This document shows positions 18,286 through 27,425 of a stretch of 64,000 bases of DNA, one piece after another; position 1 is the stretch's first letter, and every line of letters begins with the position of its first letter. The stretch comes from Geobacter sp. Its GTDB lineage: Bacteria; Desulfobacterota; Desulfuromonadia; Geobacterales; Geobacteraceae. The position numbers were made by a program, and so were the translations under genes. The DNA is taken from the NCBI GenBank assembly GCA_003574885.1, contig PJFC01000004.1:124001-188000 (forward strand), written 5' to 3'. The notes under the pieces were generated by a model, which was not told where the DNA came from, ran no database searches, and saw nothing but the letters and a program-made list of their open reading frames with translations.

Positions 18286-18789
18286 ATGAAAGCCCTGATC
18301 ATCAGTGCAGACAATTTCGAAGATTCGGAACTGCTGGCCCCTTATTACCGGCTGCTGGAGGCCGGGATAGCGGTGGATATTGCCGCACCGGCGAAAGGAG
18401 AGATCACCGGCAAACATGGATATGCGGTAACAGTGACCAAGGCACTGTCGGAAGTTGATCCGGCCGCTTACAATCTGCTCGTTCTCCCCGGCGGCAAAGC
18501 CCCGGCCATTGTTCGCCGCGACGAGAAGGCTCTGGAAGTTGCGCGGCATTTCTTTGCCGCGAACAAGCCGGTGGCCGCCATCTGCCATGGCCCCCAGACG
18601 CTGGCCAGTGCCGGCCTGCTCGGCGGGCGGCATGCAACATGCTATAAAACCGTTGCGGACGAACTGCGGGCTGCCGGTGCCCTTTACGAGGACAGGGAGG
18701 TGGTGGTGGACGGCAACCTGGTGACCTCCCGCGAACCGGGCGACCTGCCGGCATTCCAGCGGGAGATGATGAAGCTGCTCGGGTCGTGA
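18286..18789 (+). CDS. DJ-1/PfpI family protein
   Basis: Cytoplasmic protein of 167 residues of the DJ-1/PfpI superfamily. The nucleophile elbow AICHGPQTL has Cys at about 100 and His at 101; a LVLPGGKAP strand and the acidic ADNFEDSE near the N-terminus complete the usual site. Relatives include stress proteases, deglycase-like and chaperone proteins; the activity here is not known. It lies 18 bases after the superoxide dismutase and overlaps the start of the region carrying the cupredoxin, suggesting one oxidative-stress operon. Confidence 0.85.
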   Translation: MKALIISADNFEDSELLAPYYRLLEAGIAVDIAAPAKGEITGKHGYAVTVTKALSEVDPAAYNLLVLPGGKAPAIVRRDEKALEVARHFFAANKPVAAICHGPQTLASAGLLGGRHATCYKTVADELRAAGALYEDREVVVDGNLVTSREPGDLPAFQREMMKLLGS

Positions 18790-18824
18790 GGTGCCGCGGC
18801 CAACGGGCCAGGGAGGTGTATCAC

Positions 18825-19247
18825 ATGAAAGGACTGGCGATGATCCTGGTTGCGGGGGTGCTATTGTACGGGTATTCTCCGGTCGTTGCCGAGGAAACGC
18901 CTCAGCCGGAGAAGATGTTCCGGGCGACGATCGGCACGGACGGCATACAGCACGTTGATATCCTGGGCGGAGGCTATTTCTTCAGGCCAAACCACATTGT
19001 CGTCAGGGTGAATGTGCCGGTCGAACTCAGAGTCAGGAAGGAAGCGACCTACGTTCCTCACGATATCACCATGAAGGCTCCGGAAGCGGGGATCGATTTT
19101 AGCGTGTCACTGGGCGAGGAGCCGAAAGTGGTCAAGTTCACGCCAACCAGGACCGGAACCTACCCGTTCTACTGCGCCAAGAAACTCCTCTTCTTCGAGA
19201 GCCACCGGGAGAAGGGGATGGAAGGGGTGCTCGATGTGGTCGAGTAG
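18825..19247 (+). CDS. Exported cupredoxin-domain protein
   Basis: Periplasmic protein of about 140 residues with a signal peptide (MKGLAMILVAGVLLYGYSPVVAEE). The C-terminal domain has a probable type-1 copper site: His in VPHDITM, then Cys, His and Met in the YCAKKLLFFESHREKGMEG stretch. This is the cupredoxin ligand order. GGGAGG lies 8 bases before the ATG at 18825. Likely an electron carrier or copper-binding protein; partner unknown. It ends at a strong terminator. Confidence 0.8.
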   Translation: MKGLAMILVAGVLLYGYSPVVAEETPQPEKMFRATIGTDGIQHVDILGGGYFFRPNHIVVRVNVPVELRVRKEATYVPHDITMKAPEAGIDFSVSLGEEPKVVKFTPTRTGTYPFYCAKKLLFFESHREKGMEGVLDVVE

Positions 19248-19296
19248 GGTGGTGCGACGGTTATTACATCCTCTCGCTTCATTGGGTGTTGAAGGG

Positions 19297-19324
19297 CGCG
19301 GCATAACGGCCGCGTCTTTTTTTT
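19297..19324 (+). terminator. Intrinsic terminator after cupredoxin gene
   Basis: CGCGGC pairs with GCCGCG around ATAACG, and nine T residues within ten bases follow. It closes the 17581-19247 group. Confidence 0.85.
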
Positions 19325-19501
19325 GCCGGTTTGTTTTCGACTTCTTCGCCGGCATCTGCCGTAACTGCCACGTCACATTCTCTCCTGTCTTCATTTCGGC
19401 ACTATACATGACCGGAAATAGGTGTTATTTTTTAGCTGCCGAAATGTGAAAGCGGGTCGTGCCGTGAGCAGGGCACGATGACAGCCAGGAGTCGCCGCCA
19501 T

Positions 19502-20716
19502 ATGGCCAATGAAGACCTGACGAAGCTGAAAATTGAAAAGAAAACCATGCATCGGTCCCCTCGTGCGTACAAGAGGCCCCTGTTCTGGATTGCACTTGTC
19601 GTCCTCCTCGTTGTGGCAGTCGTTTTGCTGCGTAGTGGGTTGGGGCCGCGGGTGGAGATAGAGACGACCATGGTGTCGCAGATTTACCCGTCCCAGGGGT
19701 TCACTCTGCTCAATGCCAGCGGGTATGTGGTCGCCCAGCGCAAGGCGGCTGTGGCTTCGAAGGCAACCGGTCGGCTGGAGTGGCTTGGCGTCGAAGAGGG
19801 AAGCCGGGTCAGGGCCGGCGAGGTTCTGGCCCGCCTGGAGAACCGTGATGTCGCTGCGGCCCGTGAACAGGCTGCAGCCAACCTGGTGACGACAAAGGCA
19901 GGTCTGGAACAGGCAAGGGCCGAACTTGACGATGCGACTCTTGCCTTTAACCGACTGAAGGATCTTCTCGCCGGCGGGATCGTGGCGAAGGCCGACTTCG
20001 ATTCGGCCGAGGCACGCTACCGCCGGGCCGTGGCCGGGGTTGCCGGAGCCCGGTCAGGCATACGGTCGGCGGAGGCGGCACTCAAAGGGGCTGCGGTGGC
20101 AGTGGAATACACGCTCATCCGGTCACCTTTCGATGCCGTAGTGCTGACCAAGGATGCCGATGTGGGGGATATAGTCACCCCTCTTGGTGCTGCGGCCAAT
20201 GCCAAAGCCGCGGTGGTGACCATCGCCGATATGAAATCGCTCCAGGTTGAAGCGGACGTGTCAGAAGCCAATCTGGGAAAGGTGAAGGAGGGGCAACCGT
20301 GCGAGATTCAGCTTGACGCCCTGCCGGATGTCCGGTTCAGGGGGATACTCCATACCGTGGTTCCGACGGCGGACCGGAGCAAGGCGACGGTCATGGTCAA
20401 GGTGCGCTTCCTGGATCCCGATAGTCGTATCCTGCCGGAGATGAGTGCCAAGGTGGCTTTCCTGGAACGCCCGGTCGCTAAAACCGAACAGCGGCCGAAG
20501 ACGTCGGTGAGTCAGGCGGCGGTCTGGAGCCGGGACGGAAAGCAGCTCGTTTACCTGGTGAAGGGCGATCGGGTAGTGGAGACGGTGGTAACTACCGGCG
20601 AGCGGATCGGGGATCAGATCGAGATTCTGAGCGGCGTCCGGGCTGGAGACAAGGTCGCACTGAAGCCCCTGGAAAAACTGAAGGACGGGACGAAAATCAA
20701 GACGGCGGAGAAATGA
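19502..20716 (+). CDS. Efflux adaptor protein, MacA/HlyD type
   Basis: Membrane-fusion protein of about 404 residues with one N-terminal anchor helix (about 29-45). The first half of the lipoyl domain (ASGYVVAQRKAAVASKATGRL) comes next, then a coiled-coil hairpin (about 110-200) and the second lipoyl half with TLIRSPFDAVV. The beta-barrel part has RFRGILHTVVP. It should link an ABC permease to an outer-membrane channel. The ATP-binding protein and two permeases follow at once, so one operon is likely. No TolC-like gene is present. The ATG at 19502 follows AGGAG. Confidence 0.85.
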   Translation: MANEDLTKLKIEKKTMHRSPRAYKRPLFWIALVVLLVVAVVLLRSGLGPRVEIETTMVSQIYPSQGFTLLNASGYVVAQRKAAVASKATGRLEWLGVEEGSRVRAGEVLARLENRDVAAAREQAAANLVTTKAGLEQARAELDDATLAFNRLKDLLAGGIVAKADFDSAEARYRRAVAGVAGARSGIRSAEAALKGAAVAVEYTLIRSPFDAVVLTKDADVGDIVTPLGAAANAKAAVVTIADMKSLQVEADVSEANLGKVKEGQPCEIQLDALPDVRFRGILHTVVPTADRSKATVMVKVRFLDPDSRILPEMSAKVAFLERPVAKTEQRPKTSVSQAAVWSRDGKQLVYLVKGDRVVETVVTTGERIGDQIEILSGVRAGDKVALKPLEKLKDGTKIKTAEK

Positions 20717-20726
20717 CATCGTGGGC

Positions 20727-21449
20727 ATGGGCAACAACAAACCTCCCATCGTTGAAATAGCGCACCTCTCCAAGTCCTACCGACGGGGGAGCCAGACCAT
20801 TCCGGTGCTGGAGGATATCACCTTCGACATTGCCGACGGGGAATTCCTCGCCCTCATGGGGCCGTCCGGATCGGGGAAGAGCACACTCCTCAATCTCATT
20901 GCCGGCATAGACAAGGCGGACCGGGGGACAATCCGGGTGGGAGGAGTCGACATTACCACCCTGTCCGATAAGGAACTGGCCACGTGGCGTTCCGCCAATG
21001 TTGGGTTCATCTTCCAGTTCTACAACCTGATGCCGGTTTTGACCGCGTTCGAGAACGTGGAACTGCCGCTCCTCCTGACCGATCTCTCCCGCAGTGAGCG
21101 TCGGGAGCATGTGGAACTCGCATTGCAGCTGGTGGGGCTGACTGACCGGGTGGACCACTATCCGGCCCAGCTGTCGGGGGGGCAGCAGCAGCGGGTGGCC
21201 ATCGCCCGGGCGGTGGTGAGCGATCCGGCCATCCTGGTTGCGGATGAGCCGACCGGCGACCTTGACCGGGTTTCGGCCGGTGAGATCCTGCAGCTCATGG
21301 ACCGGCTGGTGCGTGAGTTCGACAAGACCATCATCATGGTAACCCACGACCCGCGCGCCGCGGAGAAGGCCCGCATCATCCGGCACCTGGAGAAGGGGAT
21401 ACTTACCGATATCGACGGGCAACCTGCGTCACCGGTTGCCGGTTCCTGA
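20727..21449 (+). CDS. ABC transporter ATP-binding protein (MacB/LolD type)
   Basis: Cytoplasmic ATPase of about 240 residues. Walker A is GPSGSGKST, the signature is [14 protein letters not shown], Walker B is ILVADEPTGDLD and the switch His is in MVTHD. The FQFYNLMPVLTAFENVELPL stretch marks the LolD/MacB/FtsE group. It lies 10 bases after the adaptor gene (a GTG at 20721 is an alternative start) and about 14 bases before the permease gene start. The substrate is unknown. Confidence 0.92.
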   Translation: MGNNKPPIVEIAHLSKSYRRGSQTIPVLEDITFDIADGEFLALMGPSGSGKSTLLNLIAGIDKADRGTIRVGGVDITTLSDKELATWRSANVGFIFQFYNLMPVLTAFENVELPLLLTDLSRSERREHVELALQLVGLTDRVDHYPAQLSGGQQQRVAIARAVVSDPAILVADEPTGDLDRVSAGEILQLMDRLVREFDKTIIMVTHDPRAAEKARIIRHLEKGILTDIDGQPASPVAGS

Positions 21450-21462
21450 CCCCCGGTCCGAC

Positions 21463-22623
21463 ATGATGTTCCTCCTCAAACTCATCATAAGGAATGCCTT
21501 TCGTCACAAGCTCCGGTCGATCCTCACCGTCGTCGGCATTGCCATCGCCATTATCGCCTTCGGCCTCCTGAGCACACTTGTCGGTCTCTGGTACCATGGG
21601 GTGGAGGCTTCTTCCGCATCACGACTTGTCACCAGGAATGCCATTTCACTCATTTTCCCCCTTCCCCTCTCGTACAAGGACCGCATACGCCAGGTTCCGG
21701 GCGTGAAAACCGTCTCGTACGGCAACTGGTTCGGCGGGATCTATATCGACGAAAAACACTTCTTTGCCAACGAAGCGATAGAGCCGAAGAGTTTCCTGGA
21801 GCTCTATCCGGAATTCATTCTCACGCCGGAGCAGAAGGATGCCTTTCTCCGCGACCGGAAAGGATGTATCGTCGGCAAGAGGCTTGCGGACACCTATGGC
21901 TGGAAAATCGGCGATCTTATCACCTTGCGGGGAACCATTTTCCCCGGCCAGTGGGAGTTCGTCCTGCGTGGGATCTACCGGGGAGCGGAGAAGGGGACCG
22001 AGGAGCGTGCCCTCTTTTTTCACTGGGACTACCTGAACGAGACGCTGAGAAAGACCATGCCGCGCAGGGCCGACCAGGTTGGTTTCTATATGATTACCGT
22101 GGAACGGCCGGAACTGGCGGCTGAGGTTTCACAGGCTGTGGACGCCATCTTTAAAAATTCATTGGCCGAAACGCTCACGGAAACGGAAAAAGCCTTCCAG
22201 CTCGGCTTTGTTGCCATGACCGAGGCGATTCTGGTAGCCATCCAGATCGTTTCCTACGTGGTGATCGTCATCATCATGGTGGTGGCGGCCAATACCATGG
22301 CCATGACCGCCCGGGAGCGGATCGCCGAGTATGCGACCATGAAGACCCTCGGGTTTGGTGGATGGCATATTGCCGGCATTGTCTTCGGCGAATCCCTCGT
22401 CATTGCCCTTTCCGGAGGGCTCCTCGGCGTGGCTCTGACCTTCCCTGCGGCCCACTGGATAGAGGTCGAGCTGGCCCAGTTCTTCCCGGCCTTCAGCATT
22501 GCGCCTCTTACCATTGGTCTCGATCTTCTGGCCGCCCTGGCCGTCGGGGTGACGGCAGGTATATTCCCCACCTGGCGCGGGGCGACCATCGGCATCGCCG
22601 AGGGGTTGAGGAGGATCGGCTGA
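21463..22623 (+). CDS. FtsX/MacB-type ABC permease 1
   Basis: Inner-membrane permease of about 386 residues. One N-terminal helix (about 16-40) is followed by a periplasmic domain (about 50-260) and three C-terminal helices (about 265-290, 315-340, 350-375). This is the four-helix MacB/LolC plan. The TARERIAEYATMKTLGF block ahead of the third helix is the usual cytoplasmic coupling stretch. It ends directly against the next permease, so the pair probably forms a heterodimer with the ATPase upstream. Confidence 0.88.
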   Translation: MMFLLKLIIRNAFRHKLRSILTVVGIAIAIIAFGLLSTLVGLWYHGVEASSASRLVTRNAISLIFPLPLSYKDRIRQVPGVKTVSYGNWFGGIYIDEKHFFANEAIEPKSFLELYPEFILTPEQKDAFLRDRKGCIVGKRLADTYGWKIGDLITLRGTIFPGQWEFVLRGIYRGAEKGTEERALFFHWDYLNETLRKTMPRRADQVGFYMITVERPELAAEVSQAVDAIFKNSLAETLTETEKAFQLGFVAMTEAILVAIQIVSYVVIVIIMVVAANTMAMTARERIAEYATMKTLGFGGWHIAGIVFGESLVIALSGGLLGVALTFPAAHWIEVELAQFFPAFSIAPLTIGLDLLAALAVGVTAGIFPTWRGATIGIAEGLRRIG

Positions 22624-23790
22624 ATGGCGATCCCCTTCTCCTACAGCATGCGCAACCTCTGGACCCGACGACTCACGACGGTTCTGACCGCGTCCGGCAT
22701 GGCCCTGGTGGTTTTTGTCTTTGCCGCTACCCTTATGCTTGCGGAAGGATTGCGCAAGACCCTGGTGGAGACTGGCTCCTATGACAATGTGGTGGTTATC
22801 CGCAAGTCGGCCAATTCCGAGGTAATGAGCGGCGTGGACCGTGCGCAGACCTCCGCCATAGAAAGCCAGCCCGAGATAGCGCGGGGAAGTGATGGCCGGT
22901 TGCTGCTGGCGAAGGAGCTGGTTGTCCTCATAAATATCCCCAAACGGGAGAGCAACAAGCCAGCCAACGTGGTGATCCGGGGGATTTCCCCGGCTTCGCT
23001 TCTCCTTCGTCCCCAGGTAAGGCTCACTGAAGGGCGCATGCCCCGTCCCGGCTCGGCGGAGGTCATTGCCGGCACGAGCATTGCCCGCCGTTTCAAGGGG
23101 GGAGGTCTCGGCGAAACCCTGCGCTTCGGCATGCGGGACTGGACCGTGGTCGGGATATTTGACGCTGGTACTACCGGCTTTTCCTCGGAGATATGGGGGG
23201 ACGTGGACCAGCTGATGCAGGCCTTCCGCCGTCCGGTCTATTCGTCGGTGACGTTCAAACTGCGGGACCCGGCTGCATTCGAGCAGTTCAAGCATCGGGT
23301 GGAAAGTGATCCGCGCCTGACGGTGGAGGCCAAGCGGGAGACCAGGTATTACGAGGATCAGTCGGAGGCGATGGCGAAGTTCCTCCGCATCATGGGGATA
23401 ACCCTGACGGTCATCTTCTCTCTCGGGGCGGTGATTGGCGCCATGATCACCATGTATGCAGCCGTGGCCAACCGGGTGGTGGAGATCGGCACCCTGCGGG
23501 CACTCGGGTTCCAGAAGATGAGCATCCTCGCCGCCTTTGTCATTGAGTCGCTCCTGCTCGGTCTCTTGGGCGGGGTGGTGGGGTTGTCCGGCGCCTCCTT
23601 CATGCAGCTCATCACCATCTCCACCATGAACTGGCAGACCTTTTCCGAATTGGCGTTCACCTTCACTCTCACTCTCGATATACTCTGGAAAAGTCTGCTG
23701 TTCTCCGTCGGCATGGGGTTTGTGGGGGGAGTGCTCCCGGCGTTCCGGGCGGCGAGGATGAATATCGTGGAGGCGCTGCGGTCCAGCTGA
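22624..23790 (+). CDS. FtsX/MacB-type ABC permease 2
   Basis: Second permease of 388 residues with the same plan: N-terminal helix (about 20-42), periplasmic domain, and three C-terminal helices. VVEIGTLRALGFQKMSILAAFVIES is the coupling region. It starts one base after the stop codon of permease 1. The interval 23791-23952 carries no gene; a promoter for pheA probably lies there. Confidence 0.88.
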   Translation: MAIPFSYSMRNLWTRRLTTVLTASGMALVVFVFAATLMLAEGLRKTLVETGSYDNVVVIRKSANSEVMSGVDRAQTSAIESQPEIARGSDGRLLLAKELVVLINIPKRESNKPANVVIRGISPASLLLRPQVRLTEGRMPRPGSAEVIAGTSIARRFKGGGLGETLRFGMRDWTVVGIFDAGTTGFSSEIWGDVDQLMQAFRRPVYSSVTFKLRDPAAFEQFKHRVESDPRLTVEAKRETRYYEDQSEAMAKFLRIMGITLTVIFSLGAVIGAMITMYAAVANRVVEIGTLRALGFQKMSILAAFVIESLLLGLLGGVVGLSGASFMQLITISTMNWQTFSELAFTFTLTLDILWKSLLFSVGMGFVGGVLPAFRAARMNIVEALRSS

Positions 23791-23952
23791 ATAGGGGGTA
23801 TCTGAAGAAGGATGATCCAGGGTGTAAATCCATCATTCCGCTCCCTGCGGCCTTCCCCGTCGGCCAAAAACTGTTTGCATTTTTAGCGGCATTGCTATAG
23901 ATTAGCTCCCTCCACGGTACTACCCATCCCCTTCCCAAAGGCTGACTAAACC

Positions 23953-25029
23953 TTGCGCGACAAAAAATCGCTCGTTACATTACGTCAGACTATCGACGGT
24001 CTCGACGACCAGATCCTGGATATTCTGAACCGCCGGGCCGAAATGGTCATGGAAGTGGGCAAGCTCAAGTCTGCCGCCAGGGGCGATTTCCATGTCCCGA
24101 GCAGGGAACGGGAGATTTACGACCGTCTCACTGCCAGGAACCGGGGGCCGTTTCCCAACGAGGGACTGAAGAGCGTGTTCCGGGAAATCATTTCCGCATC
24201 CCTTGCCCTGGAAGCACCCATGAAGGTGGCATTTCTCGGCCCCAAGGCAACCTTCAGCCATCTGGCCACCATGCAGCATTTCGGGTTTTCCGCCGAACTT
24301 GTTCCCCAGAAATCCATCCCCGCCGTTTTCGAGGAAGTAGAGAAGGGGCATGCCACCTACGGGGTGGTGCCGGTGGAGAACTCCACCGAGGGTGTGGTCT
24401 CCTATACCCTCGACATGTTCATGGAGAGCGAGTTGAAGATAAATGCCGAGGTGATGCTGGAGGTCCACCACGACCTCCTTTCCCGCACCGGACGGCTCGA
24501 GGATATAAAGAAGGTCTACTCCCACCCCCAGCCCATTGCCCAATGCCGGAAATGGCTTGAGGAGAACCTCCCCAACGTGCCTCTTGTGGACGTGGCGTCA
24601 ACTGCCGTAGCTGCCCAGATCGTTTCCGAGGACTACACCGCCGCGGCCATCGCCAGCGAGCTGGCGGCCACCATGTACGATCTCAAGCTGGTGCGCACAA
24701 GGATCGAGGACCAGGTCAACAACTTCACCCGGTTCCTTGTGATCGGCAAGAAGCTGACGGAGAAGAGTAAGGACGACAAAACCTCCCTCATGTTTGCGGT
24801 TAAGGATGAAGTGGGGATTCTCTACCGGATGCTGGAACCGTTCGCCAAGCGGGGGATCAACCTTTCCAAGATCGAATCGCGTCCCATGAAGAAAAAGGCG
24901 TGGGAGTATATGTTCTTCCTCGATCTGGCGGGACACGTCTCCGATCAGGTGATCGTTGAGGCGATCGAGGACCTCAAGCAGTGCTGTCAGTTTGTGAAGG
25001 TGCTCGGTTCCTACCCCCGTGCAAAGTGA
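23953..25029 (+). CDS. pheA: Chorismate mutase/prephenate dehydratase
   Basis: Bifunctional P-protein for phenylalanine, 358 residues. An AroQ-type chorismate mutase domain (about 1-85) has the LRQTIDGLDDQILDILNRRAE start. The prephenate dehydratase domain (about 90-270) has the NNFTRFLVIG motif with the catalytic Thr. The ACT domain ends with KIESRP for feedback by phenylalanine. A TTG start is inferred, since no ATG lies near the conserved N-terminus; AAAGG stands about 12 bases ahead. Confidence 0.93.
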   Translation: MRDKKSLVTLRQTIDGLDDQILDILNRRAEMVMEVGKLKSAARGDFHVPSREREIYDRLTARNRGPFPNEGLKSVFREIISASLALEAPMKVAFLGPKATFSHLATMQHFGFSAELVPQKSIPAVFEEVEKGHATYGVVPVENSTEGVVSYTLDMFMESELKINAEVMLEVHHDLLSRTGRLEDIKKVYSHPQPIAQCRKWLEENLPNVPLVDVASTAVAAQIVSEDYTAAAIASELAATMYDLKLVRTRIEDQVNNFTRFLVIGKKLTEKSKDDKTSLMFAVKDEVGILYRMLEPFAKRGINLSKIESRPMKKKAWEYMFFLDLAGHVSDQVIVEAIEDLKQCCQFVKVLGSYPRAK

Positions 25030-25153
25030 GCGGCTTCGCCAAAGGTCCATCTGCGGCGTTACGCTCCGGGCCGTAACGCTCAACGTACCTCCAGTACGCC
25101 TCGCGTCACGGTCCTCGCGCGCCTTGCATCTGGAGCCTTTTGCTGTGCCGCTT
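25030..25153. repeat. Palindromic intergenic repeat, copy 2
   Basis: An imperfect inverted repeat of about 124 bases lies between pheA and tyrA: outer arms GCGGCTTCGCCAAAGG and GCCTTTTGCTGTGCCGC, plus an inner hairpin with CGTTACG and CGTAACG. The block ACGCCTCGCGTCACGG to GCGCGCCTTG matches the inner part of the repeat at 3641-3761. Confidence 0.65.
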
Positions 25154-25219
25154 CAGGTATAACCTTGCTGGTTCTGATAGTGCCTACGAATATTCCATTT
25201 TAGTTTTCTTGGAGAAGCA

Positions 25220-26080
25220 ATGCCGCTCATTCAGCGGTTGTGCATAATTGGTGTCGGTCTTATCGGCGGCTCCCTGGCCCGCATCCTGCGGGAGAAGGGA
25301 GAGGTGGGTGAGGTTGTCGGGGTTGGACGGGGTGAGGCGAACCTGCGGAGGGCCGTTGAGCTCGGCGTCATCGACCGTTATGCGACTGACCCTGCAGACG
25401 GTGTTGCAGGGGCCGACATGGTCTTTCTTGCCACCCCGGTCTGCTCCATTGCGACGGTGCTGGCCCGTATTGCCCCTGGCCTGGCCCCCGGATGCATCGT
25501 TACCGACGGGGGGAGTGTCAAGGGGGAGATCGTGGCCAACTGCGAGGCGCTCATGCCGGCTGGGACCTTTTTCATCGGAGGACATCCCATAGCAGGCACC
25601 GAGAATTCGGGGGTCGATGCTTCCTTTTCCACTCTATACCAGGACCGGCGCTGCATCATCACCCCCACCCCTGCTACCGACCGGCCTGCACTGGAAAAGG
25701 TAGTGCGGATGTGGGAACTTGCCGGCAGCGAGGTGGTACTGATGGACGTGGAGAAGCATGACCGGGTCCTCGCCGCCATCTCCCATCTACCCCACATGGT
25801 TGCCTATTCCCTGGTCAACGCTGTGGGTGGGTACGACCGGTTCGAAGAGAGCATCCTCAAGTATTCGGCCGGTGGTTTTCGGGATTTCACCCGCATTGCC
25901 TCATCCGACCCGGCCATGTGGCGGGACATCGCCCTCATGAACCGGGAGGGAATCCTGGAGATGATGGACTTTTTCTCCCGTTACTTCGGGGAATTGAGGT
26001 CGCTGGTGGATGGCGCGGACGGCGCAGGTCTGGAAGCCTTCTTCTCCCGGTCAAAGGAACATCGGGACGCAATTTTATAA
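25220..26080 (+). CDS. tyrA: Prephenate dehydrogenase
   Basis: NAD(P)-dependent oxidative decarboxylation of prephenate (or arogenate) for tyrosine, 286 residues. The GVGLIGGSLA dinucleotide motif is at residues 11-20; GGHPIAGTENSG and the ISHLPHMVAYSL helix carry the conserved active-site His residues. No ACT domain or mutase is fused. It lies between pheA and aroA; the gap to pheA holds the palindromic repeat above. Confidence 0.93.
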   Translation: MPLIQRLCIIGVGLIGGSLARILREKGEVGEVVGVGRGEANLRRAVELGVIDRYATDPADGVAGADMVFLATPVCSIATVLARIAPGLAPGCIVTDGGSVKGEIVANCEALMPAGTFFIGGHPIAGTENSGVDASFSTLYQDRRCIITPTPATDRPALEKVVRMWELAGSEVVLMDVEKHDRVLAAISHLPHMVAYSLVNAVGGYDRFEESILKYSAGGFRDFTRIASSDPAMWRDIALMNREGILEMMDFFSRYFGELRSLVDGADGAGLEAFFSRSKEHRDAIL

Positions 26081-26135
26081 GATGGTCTGGCGGTGCCGGG
26101 CGCCCCGTACCCATAACGGCAGTGAGGTGATGTAC

Positions 26136-27425
26136 GTGAAGAGCTACACCGTTCAGCCTGCAACAACGCTTCAGGGCGAGATCAGCGTCCCCGGCGACAA
26201 GTCCATCTCCCATCGTTCAATCATGCTCGGTTCCATTGCCCGGGGTGAGACGACGGTGCGTGGCTTCCTGCGGGGAGAGGACAATATATCCACCCTTGAT
26301 GCCTTCCGGGCCATGGGGGTAGGGGTCGAAGACGACGGTGAGACCCTGCGCATCAAGGGCGCAGGGCTGCATGGTCTTTCCGAGCCTGCCGATATCCTCG
26401 ATTGCGGGAATTCCGGCACTTCCATGCGTCTCATCACCGGGCTCCTGTCCGGGCAGCGGTTCTTCTCCGTCCTGACCGGTGATCAGTACCTGCGCAAGCG
26501 CCCCATGGGGCGGGTCATCGAGCCGCTCGGGCGGATGGGGGCAACTATTTTCGGCCGTTCCGGTGGTGACAAGGCCCCCCTGGCCATTGTCGGGCGGGAA
26601 CTGACAGGTATCACCCATACGTCGAAGGTGGCGAGCGCACAGGTCAAGTCGGCCCTGATGCTGGCCGGCCTTTATGCCGATGGCACCACCACGGTGACGG
26701 AGCCGCACCTTTCCCGGGATCATTCTGAGCGGATGTTCCGCTATTTCGGTGCCGACGTGGAGACGTCGAATACCACCGTCTCGGTGCGCGGGGGCCGTGA
26801 ACTGACCGGCCGCGATATCGTGGTGCCGGGTGATATCTCGTCGGCTGCCTTCTTCATCGTGGCGGCTCTCATCGTTCCCGGTGCCGAACTCCTCATCCGC
26901 GGCGTCGGCGTCAATCCGACCCGTACCGGCGTCATCGATATTCTTGTCGCCATGGGGGGCTCCATCGAGCTTCTCGACCGGCGGGAAGTGTCCGGCGAGC
27001 CGGTTGCCGACCTGCTGGTCCGTGCGTCGAGGCTCAAAGGTATCGAGATCGGCGGCGAGGTCGTCCCCCGGGCAATCGACGAGTTTCCGGTTATCAGTGT
27101 CGCTGCCGCCCTGGCTGAAGGGAAGACGGTTCTGCGGGATGCCCGTGAGTTGCGGGTCAAGGAAACGGACCGGATTGCAGCTATGGCGGCCAACCTGCGG
27201 CGGTCCGGTGTCCAGGTCGTCGAAACGGAAGACGGCATGGAGATTACCGGCACGGAGAAGCTGCAGGGGTGCATGGCGGAAAGCTTCGGTGACCACCGCA
27301 TAGCCATGTCCATGCTGATTGCGGGCCTTGCCGCCGCCGGCAATGTAACGGTCGATGACATCGACTGTATCGCCACCTCCTTCCCGACCTTTATTGAACT
27401 CCTCGAAAAGGTTGCAGGGCGGTGA
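26136..27425 (+). CDS. aroA: 3-phosphoshikimate 1-carboxyvinyltransferase (EPSP synthase)
   Basis: Shikimate-pathway enzyme joining shikimate 3-phosphate and phosphoenolpyruvate. Motifs: GDKSISHR near the start, LDCGNSGTSMRLITGLL, the KRPMGRVIEPL segment, and ELRVKETDRI near the C-terminus. The start is most likely the GTG at 26136, with GAGGTG six bases upstream; an ATG at 26130 sits against that site. About 429 residues. The gene follows tyrA and overlaps the cmk start. Confidence 0.94.
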   Translation: MKSYTVQPATTLQGEISVPGDKSISHRSIMLGSIARGETTVRGFLRGEDNISTLDAFRAMGVGVEDDGETLRIKGAGLHGLSEPADILDCGNSGTSMRLITGLLSGQRFFSVLTGDQYLRKRPMGRVIEPLGRMGATIFGRSGGDKAPLAIVGRELTGITHTSKVASAQVKSALMLAGLYADGTTTVTEPHLSRDHSERMFRYFGADVETSNTTVSVRGGRELTGRDIVVPGDISSAAFFIVAALIVPGAELLIRGVGVNPTRTGVIDILVAMGGSIELLDRREVSGEPVADLLVRASRLKGIEIGGEVVPRAIDEFPVISVAAALAEGKTVLRDARELRVKETDRIAAMAANLRRSGVQVVETEDGMEITGTEKLQGCMAESFGDHRIAMSMLIAGLAAAGNVTVDDIDCIATSFPTFIELLEKVAGR

